From positions 1 through 5,413 of the forward strand of contig DAOUMU010000005.1 of the NCBI GenBank assembly GCA_034409055.1: a stretch of 5,413 bases of DNA, given 5' to 3'. Shown here in pieces: positions 1-5,373 of the stretch. The DNA is from DAOUMU01 sp034409055. GTDB taxonomy: Bacteria; Chloroflexota; Anaerolineae; 4572-78; J111. The position numbers and the translations under genes are program-made. The notes beneath the pieces are model-generated. The model searched no databases, was not told the DNA's origin, and saw only the letters and a program-made list of their open reading frames with translations. Position 1 is the stretch's first letter. Each line of letters starts with the position of its first letter.

Positions 1-77
1 GGGGGCAGCACATCGCCTATCCTGACGGTCATCTCCAATGCTTCTTCATAATCAACAGTTTTGAATTTTCTGGCCAT
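1..77 (-). CDS. Transposase N-terminus (IS1182/IS5-like), partial, runs off the left edge
   Basis: Reading the minus strand from 77, an ATG opens a frame of 25 full codons that is still open at base 1. It starts MARKFKTVDYEEALEM and continues through TVRIGDVLP. A perfect GGAGG Shine-Dalgarno (complement of 86-90) lies 8 nt upstream, which fixes the start. The basic MARKFK opening, the VDYE stretch and the following 'LPP' resemble the N-terminal segment of transposases annotated as IS1182 or IS5/IS1182 family, where 'LPPxHLARF' usually comes next. That family match is from memory, and only the N-terminal edge is visible. The DDE catalytic core would lie outside the window. The terminal inverted repeat of the element should fall between about 91 and 236, but I could not identify it. 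Confidence 0.62.
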   Translation of the reverse strand, partial: MARKFKTVDYEEALEMTVRIGDVLP

Positions 78-85
78 CTTTGTTA

Positions 86-90
86 CCTCC
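86..90 (-). promoter_or_regulatory. Ribosome binding site of the left-edge transposase
   Basis: The minus strand reads GGAGG followed by 8 nt and ATG. This is a full-strength anti-16S match and is the main reason to treat the short frame at the left edge as a real gene. Confidence 0.7.
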
Positions 91-236
91 ACTCAAGGCT
101 GTTCCACAGCATGCGGCACTTGTGAAAATTAGATGGGTTCAGTTTATATCATTTGCCTTCAGATGGAAAGTACTTCTCCGACAAACTGCTAGAACAAGAC
201 TGTACTCATTTTTATACCCCTATTCTATGGTCAGCT

Positions 237-1346
237 TCATGATGTTAACAAAGGTAAAGCGGCTGGCGTCGGCGTGGGTGTCGGCGTAGGGGTAGCAGTC
301 GGGGTAGCCGTAGAAGTTGGAGTCAGGGTGGGGACATCAGGTTTAGGTCGCTTATGCTCCAGTTTGGTGACCATATGCCATAATAAATGTAAATGATCAT
401 TCAGGACGGCCACTAAGGCCGGGTCGGTATTGCCCGTTCGACTTAATAGGCCCGGTTTTTGATTGAACACGGTTGGTCCGGTGGCAACCATCAGTTCGTG
501 CACAGCCTCAAAATCAGCCCGCTTCACCTCCACTTTGGCCACTGTGCCCCGGGTCAGTTGCAGGGGCCTGATAGGGGTAGCAGTTTGCACTAAATGAGCA
601 CACATAACGAATTCATAACGATCAGGAAACACCAGCACCTTAGCCAGCAAATAATAAACATTGTTGTCCTGCGTAACTACTTTCAGCGGCTGCAAAACAT
701 TCAGGAACACACCTTCACGCCAGGCCGCAAACTGATTGTCGATTTTATCGGCCTTGGTGATGAATTCACTGGCCGTATGTCGCGCCGCAAAGTTGGTGGC
801 CAGCGGGGTTAAGTCAATAATCGCCTCACTACCATCAGCAAATCTACCCCAAACGGCCACATGACTGACCCGGTCTTGCAGGGTGTCTAAAGGGGCGACC
901 ACCTCGAATCTGCCCAAAGCCACTCGTCGCACCCCTGCCGAGTCGAGTAAGGCCCGCCGCACAGCGTAAGCAAAAACAAAACTATCCATACTGGGCCAGT
1001 CGGCCGGGTTGGCCGGTTGCCGCGGATAGGCCAGTTTGACCAGTTCGTCGCCCTCAGGCCCGGTTTCAATTCGCAGCCGGGTTCTATCTGCCAATAGCAG
1101 AGGAGCAAAACCATACTCAATTTGGCTAAATGCGGCCTGGATAGCGTTTAAAATCTTAACGTTTTGATCGTTTGCGATCAGGGGTCTATCAACCGTCGGG
1201 GTTAGAGTTGGCGCTGCTGTTGGGGTGGGGGCACAGGCGGCTAAAGTGGCCATAATACACAAAATCGTACCCCAAACTATGGCCACCGTTGGTTTTTTTT
1301 GTGGGTGGTGGATAGGCTCACCGGCTGAATTGTTAATTTGAGTCAT
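237..1346 (-). CDS. Predicted lipoprotein of unknown function with Thr-Pro-rich linker and tail
   Basis: This is a 369-residue protein I do not recognise. The start at 1346 (MTQINN) is preferred over an in-frame ATG at 1382 because AAGGAG lies 5 nt before it; the upstream ATG would add 12 residues across that site. Residues 1-20 are polar with a KK pair, 21-37 are hydrophobic, and LAAC at 35-38 is a textbook lipobox. The mature protein should therefore be lipidated at Cys38 and anchored outside the membrane. Residues 39-54 form a Thr/Pro/Ala linker. Residues 55-335 look like one globular alpha/beta region, with motifs such as VAVWGRFADGSEAIIDLTPL (165-184) and a second half rich in beta-like strands (225-290). 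Residues 338-361 are a nearly pure Thr-Pro tract, followed by AALPLLTS. A Thr-Pro tract at the very C-terminus is unusual, because such tracts normally link two domains. No enzyme motif or catalytic residue could be identified. It is transcribed divergently from msrA and separated from the left transposase by about 160 bp. Lipoprotein status is well supported; function is unknown. Confidence 0.88.
   Translation of the reverse strand: MTQINNSAGEPIHHPQKKPTVAIVWGTILCIMATLAACAPTPTAAPTLTPTVDRPLIANDQNVKILNAIQAAFSQIEYGFAPLLLADRTRLRIETGPEGDELVKLAYPRQPANPADWPSMDSFVFAYAVRRALLDSAGVRRVALGRFEVVAPLDTLQDRVSHVAVWGRFADGSEAIIDLTPLATNFAARHTASEFITKADKIDNQFAAWREGVFLNVLQPLKVVTQDNNVYYLLAKVLVFPDRYEFVMCAHLVQTATPIRPLQLTRGTVAKVEVKRADFEAVHELMVATGPTVFNQKPGLLSRTGNTDPALVAVLNDHLHLLWHMVTKLEHKRPKPDVPTLTPTSTATPTATPTPTPTPTPAALPLLTS
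264..335 (-). repeat. Degenerate hexanucleotide tract encoding the Thr-Pro tail
   Basis: The plus strand shows successive GGNGTN-type units (complement of ACN-CCN codons), giving about a dozen Thr-Pro or Ala/Ser-Thr-Pro steps in the protein. Third positions vary, so the repeat is conserved more as protein than as DNA. It may still be able to change length by slippage or recombination. A shorter tract of the same kind at about 1194-1232 encodes the linker after the lipobox. Confidence 0.75.
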
Positions 1347-1353
1347 CACTTCT

Positions 1354-1374
1354 CCTTTTGATTGATCAAAAAGG
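1354..1374 (-). promoter_or_regulatory. Inverted repeat overlapping the lipoprotein gene's Shine-Dalgarno
   Basis: On the plus strand TTTTGAT and ATCAAAA flank a TG centre. The arms extend to CCTTTTGAT and ATCAAAA-A-GG with one bulged A. On the minus-strand mRNA the proximal arm contains the GG of the AAGGAG ribosome binding site (complement of 1352-1357), which sits 5 nt before the ATG at 1346. It could be an operator or a hairpin that occludes the ribosome site. The centre is tight for RNA, so the innermost pair would have to open. Confidence 0.4.
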
Positions 1375-1661
1375 GACACCATCGCTATTGAACTGCACAG
1401 TTTATCAATGGACTATATCAAGCCGATTGGGGGCAAAAGGAGACTAAAACCCAGGTTCGTTACATAGGAATCGATTACCAGCAGCTACCCCACCCGTACC
1501 AGGCGTAGAATGTCATTCCCCGTCAGTCAATTGTTGATTCATGGTACAGGCGTGAGTCGGATTCGTCAAAGTGCAACCTGTTATTTCATCAAACCAGAAT
1601 TTAGCTTGCCAGCAGGGTAGAAAGTAATTTCCGCTTGACGTCGCCAGCCAAGGCGTGAACT

Positions 1662-1703
1662 CACAGGGCAAGTGACGTAAATCCACAGGGCAGGTGACGT
1701 GAA
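1662..1703 (+). repeat. Two imperfect direct repeats, 22-bp period
   Basis: CACAGGGCAAGTGACGTAAA at 1662-1681 recurs at 1684-1703 with two A-to-G differences, so 18 of 20 positions match. The period is 22 bp, about two helical turns, which would put both copies on the same DNA face. A third CGTGAA core lies exactly 22 bp earlier at 1654-1659, although the rest of that unit does not match. The repeats lie about 45 to 85 bp upstream of the -35 box of the msrA promoter, a reasonable place for activator binding. The bound factor is unknown. Confidence 0.6.
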
Positions 1704-1746
1704 ACGTAATGCCTCATCTAATATCAATATTTTGTCCAATTTTAAT

Positions 1747-1774
1747 TTGACAAAGGCAAGTAAATTTTTACAAT
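1747..1774 (+). promoter_or_regulatory. Predicted sigma70-type promoter of msrA
   Basis: A consensus TTGACA (-35, 1747-1752) is followed after 16 bp by TACAAT (-10, 1769-1774), one mismatch from TATAAT, in an AT-rich stretch. Transcription would begin near 1781, giving a leader of about 115 nt before the msrA start at 1896. Nothing else on the plus strand downstream could be its target. Confidence 0.6.
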
Positions 1775-1828
1775 TATGTTATTCTCGTTACAATTCCGTA
1801 TCAAAGTACCGAAGCTTAAGGGTTCTAT

Positions 1829-1855
1829 GCAATCCATACGTCCAGATTGCTTTTT
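1829..1855 (+). terminator. Weak terminator-like hairpin in the msrA leader (possible attenuator)
   Basis: GCAATC (1829-1834) can pair with GATTGC (1845-1850) around a 10-nt loop, immediately followed by five T residues (1851-1855). The stem is only 6 bp, so it would be weak. Its place between the promoter and the start codon is what makes it notable. It may be chance. Confidence 0.22.
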
Positions 1856-1885
1856 CAGCATCAAATGACTCTAACAGATTTTAAT

Positions 1886-1891
1886 GAGGAG
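1886..1891 (+). promoter_or_regulatory. Ribosome binding site that fixes the msrA start
   Basis: GAGGAG lies 4 nt before the ATG at 1896. An in-frame ATG at 1884 overlaps this site and has no ribosome site of its own, so the later start is chosen. Confidence 0.75.
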
Positions 1892-1895
1892 AATA

Positions 1896-2435
1896 ATGTC
1901 AAATAAATTCGAAACAGCAACGCTTGGGGCCGGATGTTTCTGGTGTGTTGAAGCCGTTTTTCAGGATTTGAAAGGCGTGCATAGGGTAGTATCCGGCTAT
2001 GCCGGGGGTACTGTAGAGAATCCCACCTATCAACAAGTGTGTCGTGGCAACACCGGTCACGCCGAAGTGGTGCAGATTACTTTTGAGCCCGAGGTTATTT
2101 CCTTTGAGGATTTGCTGTACGTGTTCTGGCGCACGCACGACCCAACGACCTTGAACCGGCAAGGGGCCGATGTGGGTCCCCAATACCGGTCAGTGATTTT
2201 TTATCACACTGAAACCCAGAAGGCCAGCGCGGAAAAATCCAAGAAAGAAACAGACGCTTCAGGCTTGTGGCCTGATCCCATCGTCACCGAGATCACGCCC
2301 TTTAGTAATTTTTATGAAGCAGAAGCGTATCATCAGAACTATTATCGCCTGAATCCCAATCAGCCATACTGCCGAATGGTCATTGATCCCAAAGTCCGGA
2401 AGTTCAAAAAAGAGTTTCAGGCTAAACTTCGTTGA
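1896..2435 (+). CDS. msrA: Peptide-methionine (S)-S-oxide reductase MsrA
   Basis: This 179-residue enzyme reduces the S epimer of methionine sulfoxide, free or in proteins, back to methionine; reducing power normally comes from thioredoxin. It acts in oxidative-damage repair and, having no signal peptide, should be cytoplasmic. The family signature GCFWC is at residues 13-17, with catalytic Cys14. Other conserved family positions are visible: SGYAGG (33-38, Tyr35), TGHAE (53-57, Glu57), HDPTTLNRQGAD (81-92) and DVGPQYRS (92-99, with Asp92 and Tyr97). Cys17 and Cys159 (in NQPYCR) are candidate resolving cysteines. The length is normal for a stand-alone MsrA, and no MsrB domain is fused or adjacent. 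The start at 1896 is set by GAGGAG just upstream. It has its own promoter and a leader of about 115 nt. It is convergent with the large secreted protein gene, and its last codons overlap the remnant of that gene's frame. The identification is secure. Confidence 0.97.
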   Translation: MSNKFETATLGAGCFWCVEAVFQDLKGVHRVVSGYAGGTVENPTYQQVCRGNTGHAEVVQITFEPEVISFEDLLYVFWRTHDPTTLNRQGADVGPQYRSVIFYHTETQKASAEKSKKETDASGLWPDPIVTEITPFSNFYEAEAYHQNYYRLNPNQPYCRMVIDPKVRKFKKEFQAKLR

Positions 2436-2523
2436 CCGCTGCCGGGCCGGCGTTCCTGATGACGACCTGTACCTGGTTAGCGGTGGCGGTGATCCGCTCT
2501 ACCACCAGGGCAGGACTGGAGGT
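2425..2523 (-). pseudogene. In-frame CARDB-like C-terminal relic after the stop of the 880-aa gene
   Basis: After the TAG at 2524-2526, the same minus-strand frame stays open for 33 codons, to a TAG at 2422-2424 inside the 3' end of msrA. The translation includes SPALVVERITATANQ, then VQVVIRNAGPAAV and finally NEV. The pattern 'P-x-L-V-V-x-x-I ... N-x-V-x-V-x-I-x-N-x-G' is the usual opening of CARDB-type (cell-adhesion related, PF07705-like) beta-sandwich domains. The codons are GC-rich at third positions, like the gene upstream. The domain stops after about 30 residues where msrA begins, whereas a full domain needs about 90-100. The likely reading is that the large protein once continued into a CARDB domain and was cut short by a nonsense codon and by loss of the remaining 3' DNA. 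The resemblance is by eye; chance or a sequencing error at the TAG cannot be excluded. Confidence 0.5.
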
Positions 2524-5166
2524 CTACTCTTTTATGGTAACAGGCAGGTAAATGTCTCCGCCGCCAACTATCGTTCTCACCTGGGTGGTGTTGTTGAGGG
2601 TGTAGAGATCCACCGTCGAGCCGGTGATGGTAGCCGTGTTGGTGAACACCTGGGCGAGGGGCAGGGTCGGGCTGAGCATGCCGGTGATCATGATGATCCC
2701 GCCCTCAGTCGGGGCCAGGTCCTGCACCTGCCACACGTAGGGCGGGCTGGCTCCGGTATCGGTGATGACCACCCCGCTGCTGACCACGTTCTGCACCGTC
2801 ACGCTGACCGGCACGATGTCGGTGATGAGTACGTCCCTGGCGGTGTCTTGACCCGCATTGCTGAAAACCAGCGTGTAAGTGATAAAGGCTCCAGGGATAG
2901 CCGAGTTGGGGACGACAGACTTGCTGATGCTCAGGTTGGACAGGGGCGTGGTCACCGTGGCCGTATTATCATCGGTATACGGTTCCCCGGCCACCGTGCT
3001 GGCCTGCAGCGTGTCGGTCAAAACATTCTCCGGCACGCCATCGCTGGCCAGGCTGAGGGTCAGGGTGATGGTCTCGCGGGTACAGGTGTCCACCGGGCCG
3101 ATGTTCCAGACTACCTGGTTGTCGCCGACCGGCGTACCGCCTCCGGTATCGGTCACGTAGGTCGTGCTGACCGGCAAGGTGTCGGTCATGACGACGTTTG
3201 CGGCCGACCGCCCGCCGATGTTGGTGTAGTGGATGCGATAGACCAGGTCGCCGCTGGGCATGACCGGGCTGATCAGTTCCTTCTCCAACCACAGGTCGGC
3301 CGGGCCGCCGGTGGCCGCGTTCTTGAGCATCAGATAGGCCCGCAGCGGGTCGCGGTTCTGGTCGGTGAGGCCAAACCAGTAGGGATGACTCGTGTCCGGG
3401 TAATTAGCAGGGAAGCCGGCAAAGTCCATGTTCCACGTGGTCATAGCGCTCATCCAGGGCCACTCACAACGAGCTATATTGTAGGCTCGGACCAGGTAGT
3501 GAGCCTGGTCGATGTCGGACACCTTCATCCAGTTGTAGTCGCTGCCCAGGTCGGTAGTTGTGTCGCGCAGCCAGCCCATCTCTGTGGCGAACATCTGCTT
3601 GGCCCCGTCGCCGTTATTGACCATAATTTGACGCCATACCTCGGCCCGCCGGAAATAGTAGCCGTTGGGGTCGGAGGTGTCGTCGGGTGAATAGGCAAAG
3701 CCCAGCGGGTTGGCTCCTAGCCGGTCGAAGCAAGCCCCGGCTCCGGCATTGTACATCTGCTGGAGGTAAATGAGGTCGTCAACGGCGTTGGGTGGGTCGT
3801 CGTTAGTGGGAGCCAGCCCGGCCGAGACGACCAGTCCCCTGCCGTTGACTCCCTGGTAGGCAGCACACAACAAGTCCGTGTAAGCGGCGACATCGGGCGC
3901 GTTCCCCCCCCACTCGTCGGCCAAGTTCGGCTCGTTCCAGGTGATGTAGGCGTCAATGGGCGGGATGTTCGTCCGGTCGGCGATAGCGTCCACAAAGTCT
4001 CTGAGGTCGTTCGGGTTGGTCGGGGGCGCGGTCTCGCTACTGCCGGGGGACCTGGCCCAGGCCGGGGCCCGATCTATGCGTACCGCCAGCTTGAGGTGGT
4101 ACCGCCAGGCCTGCCAGATGGCATCATCCAGGTAACGCCAGTTATACTTCCCCTTGCTCGGCTCGGCCTCTGACCAGTCCAGGTAGTAAATCAGCCAGTC
4201 GAAGCCGCCATCGTTCAACAGGCGCATGGTGCGGTCGTCTACCGAAGTGACCGCCGCGCCGTAGAACTTATCTGCTTCCGGCTTGATGGTGAACCGGTGC
4301 ACGTTGTTGTCGTAGTTGGTTTCGGCGTCACTGGTCGAGATTTCGACCACGTTTTCCAGCCAATCCTGGCCAGGGTCGAAGTCGCCGTCGATGAGCACGT
4401 TGAGGTACAGGTCGCCCGAACTGTCGGCTGCCACCGAGGATTTCTCCCAGACCACGGTATCGCCGGCCTGGACCGTGGTGAAGCCGGCGTAATTGACGTC
4501 GGACACGTAGGTGGCCAGGGTAGGCAGGGTGTCGGTGATGCGCACGTTATGGGCCGCATCGGCCCCGATGTAATCGTAGTGGATGTGGTAGCTGATCTGG
4601 TTGCCTCCGTCAACAATACCCGACTGCAGCTCCTTTCTGATGCTCAGGTCCGGCCCGGGGGGGCGTATCTCGCTCCGCAGGATATATTCGTTATTGTCGA
4701 AATTGCTTTCCGAGTCGAACGTCAAAATGCGCACGATGTTCGACACCGTTGCGCCTACCGGGGCGTCATCCTCGAAGCGTACGGTGATGGAGGCCCAGCC
4801 CTGTTCATAGTCCGACAGGCGGTCCCTTACCCAGACCACCTGGTCTGGACCTGTCTGCACCAGGGTCAGACCAGGGCCGGTGCTGCTGACGTAGGTACTC
4901 GAAACAGGCAGGGTATCAATGATGCGTATGTCGTTGGCTACATATAGGCTTATGTTCTGAAAGAATACGACATATTTAACATAATGGCCGGGGGCGACGG
5001 TGCCGGATTCGATATATTTGGTTACGGCTAGGTCGGGTAGGGATTGCATAGGGCGCTCCGGCGGCGCGGCCCAACTGGGGGGGCCGGGCGGTTCGGCCAG
5101 CAGGATCCAGCCGATGGTCAGCGTCAGCAAAGGAGTCAAGAGGATAATGATTAATTTGCGGTCCAT
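2524..5166 (-). CDS. Secreted DUF11-glycoside hydrolase (clan GH-A type)-DUF11 protein
   Basis: This 880-residue exported protein has a signal peptide (MDRK, then a hydrophobic core at 5-23, with small residues around 24-34 for cleavage). Four DUF11-type beta-sandwich repeats lie at about 44-165, 172-293, 623-738 and 743-866. Each opens with a 'DLsI-K' type strand, and the first three carry the recurring 'I-x-DTLP-x-x-x-TYV' motif (84, 212 and 662 region; ITDIVPV at 781-787 in the last). Between the pairs, residues 300-617 look like a TIM-barrel glycosidase of clan GH-A, close to the 'cellulase family / GH39-like' group. The acid/base candidate is Glu412 in WNEPN (410-414) and the nucleophile candidate is Glu529 in FATEMGW (526-532); WSEAEPSKGKYNW (331-343) fits the beta2-alpha2 region. 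Substrate is unknown, presumably an extracellular polysaccharide or glycoside. It ends GGGDIYLPVTIKE, a tail type common at the ends of Chloroflexota exported proteins. The start is supported by AGGAG 7 nt upstream. By eye its GC content is clearly above that of msrA and the flanks. The same frame continues as a CARDB-like segment after the stop, so the C-terminus may be truncated. Confidence 0.9.
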   Translation of the reverse strand: MDRKLIIILLTPLLTLTIGWILLAEPPGPPSWAAPPERPMQSLPDLAVTKYIESGTVAPGHYVKYVVFFQNISLYVANDIRIIDTLPVSSTYVSSTGPGLTLVQTGPDQVVWVRDRLSDYEQGWASITVRFEDDAPVGATVSNIVRILTFDSESNFDNNEYILRSEIRPPGPDLSIRKELQSGIVDGGNQISYHIHYDYIGADAAHNVRITDTLPTLATYVSDVNYAGFTTVQAGDTVVWEKSSVAADSSGDLYLNVLIDGDFDPGQDWLENVVEISTSDAETNYDNNVHRFTIKPEADKFYGAAVTSVDDRTMRLLNDGGFDWLIYYLDWSEAEPSKGKYNWRYLDDAIWQAWRYHLKLAVRIDRAPAWARSPGSSETAPPTNPNDLRDFVDAIADRTNIPPIDAYITWNEPNLADEWGGNAPDVAAYTDLLCAAYQGVNGRGLVVSAGLAPTNDDPPNAVDDLIYLQQMYNAGAGACFDRLGANPLGFAYSPDDTSDPNGYYFRRAEVWRQIMVNNGDGAKQMFATEMGWLRDTTTDLGSDYNWMKVSDIDQAHYLVRAYNIARCEWPWMSAMTTWNMDFAGFPANYPDTSHPYWFGLTDQNRDPLRAYLMLKNAATGGPADLWLEKELISPVMPSGDLVYRIHYTNIGGRSAANVVMTDTLPVSTTYVTDTGGGTPVGDNQVVWNIGPVDTCTRETITLTLSLASDGVPENVLTDTLQASTVAGEPYTDDNTATVTTPLSNLSISKSVVPNSAIPGAFITYTLVFSNAGQDTARDVLITDIVPVSVTVQNVVSSGVVITDTGASPPYVWQVQDLAPTEGGIIMITGMLSPTLPLAQVFTNTATITGSTVDLYTLNNTTQVRTIVGGGDIYLPVTIKE

Positions 5167-5173
5167 GCTCAGT

Positions 5174-5178
5174 CTCCT
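5174..5178 (-). promoter_or_regulatory. Ribosome binding site of the DUF11-glycosidase gene
   Basis: The minus strand reads AGGAG, 7 nt, then ATG at 5166. This supports the chosen start, which is also the one that gives a proper signal peptide. Confidence 0.75.
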
Positions 5179-5220
5179 GGTAGTCAGACGGCTACGATGA
5201 AAGATGTGGGTTGTATTATT

Positions 5221-5254
5221 AAAAAAATAGGGGACAGAATCTGAGTCTGTCCCC
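5221..5254 (-). terminator. Strong intrinsic-terminator-like hairpin with T7 tract
   Basis: GGGGACAGA (5230-5238) and TCTGTCCCC (5246-5254) form a perfect 9-bp stem around a 7-nt loop. Read on the minus strand, the hairpin is followed by TA and seven T residues, the form of a rho-independent terminator. On the plus strand only a weak CACTTTT follows. It lies about 55 bp upstream of the start of the DUF11-glycosidase gene. It would end transcripts entering from the right, or act as an attenuator for that gene. The GGGGACAGA/TCTGTCCCC arms also resemble dispersed palindromes found in many genomes, such as REP-type elements, so it may be a mobile repeat. Confidence 0.6.
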
Positions 5255-5328
5255 CATCACTTTTAGGATATGATAAATATATTATAAGCAATACCTTCGC
5301 CAAAATAACCTGACAAAAGAAGGAAAAT

Positions 5329-5363
5329 GTTGCATATTATGAGAAATCAAATTGATATGCAAC
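5329..5363. repeat. 9-bp inverted repeat before the right-edge ORF
   Basis: GTTGCATAT (5329-5337) and ATATGCAAC (5355-5363) are perfect reverse complements around a 17-nt spacer; a G-T and an A-T pair can extend the stem inward. The right arm ends exactly where the GAGG ribosome site of the next ORF begins. It could be an operator or a leader hairpin controlling translation of that ORF. Confidence 0.5.
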
Positions 5364-5373
5364 GAGGTTTCCA

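Larger units (their letters stand above)
1347..1895. other. Divergent intergenic region between the lipoprotein gene and msrA
   Basis: About 550 bases lie between the two divergent starts. No convincing coding frame is present on either strand; a GTG-initiated 61-codon frame at 1699-1884 overlaps the promoter and has no ribosome site. The left part (about 1380-1660) is of mixed composition. It contains two small palindromes, GAATG-T-CATTC at 1508-1518 and TCAA-TTG-TTGA at 1527-1537, that could be protein sites but are short enough to arise by chance. The right part becomes AT-rich from about 1710 and holds the 22-bp direct repeats, the promoter and the leader of msrA. On the minus strand a TATAGT sequence (complement of about 1414-1419) could be a -10 element for the lipoprotein gene, but I see no matching -35. 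Confidence 0.6.

Noticed and set aside
98..110. Small hairpin GCTGT-TCC-ACAGC between the left transposase and the lipoprotein gene
   Set aside because: It has only five base pairs and no T-tract on either strand, so it does not support a terminator call.
80..289. Plus-strand 69-codon frame at the left
   Set aside because: It runs antisense into the lipoprotein gene's 3' end, has no ribosome site and shows no recognisable protein features.
264..335. Repeat tract considered as a CRISPR or satellite array
   Set aside because: The periodicity is 6 bp, follows codon structure (Thr-Pro) and has no spacers.
1347..1382. Upstream ATG at 1382 as the lipoprotein start
   Set aside because: It would place the strong AAGGAG site inside the gene. 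The ATG at 1346 has ideal spacing from that site and still gives a complete lipoprotein signal.
1654..1706. 22-bp repeats considered as a short CRISPR array
   Set aside because: The units are directly adjacent with only 2 bp between 20-bp copies, so there are no spacers; no cas genes are present.
1699..1884. GTG-initiated 61-codon plus-strand frame before msrA
   Set aside because: It spans the predicted promoter and leader, starts inside a direct repeat, lacks a Shine-Dalgarno and has low-complexity noncoding-like content.
2383..3690. Long plus-strand open frame of 435 codons
   Set aside because: It lies antisense to the DUF11-glycosidase gene and overlaps the end of msrA. Its translation is Gly/Arg/His/Val-rich with no domain logic, as expected for the complement of a GC-rich gene.
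3717..3995. Minus-strand 92-codon frame within the glycosidase gene
   Set aside because: It is an out-of-frame Thr/Pro/Arg-rich shadow of the real coding frame.
4297..4947. Plus-strand open frame of 216 codons
   Set aside because: Antisense to the first DUF11 domains, with the same Val/Gly/His-rich shadow composition and no ribosome site seen.
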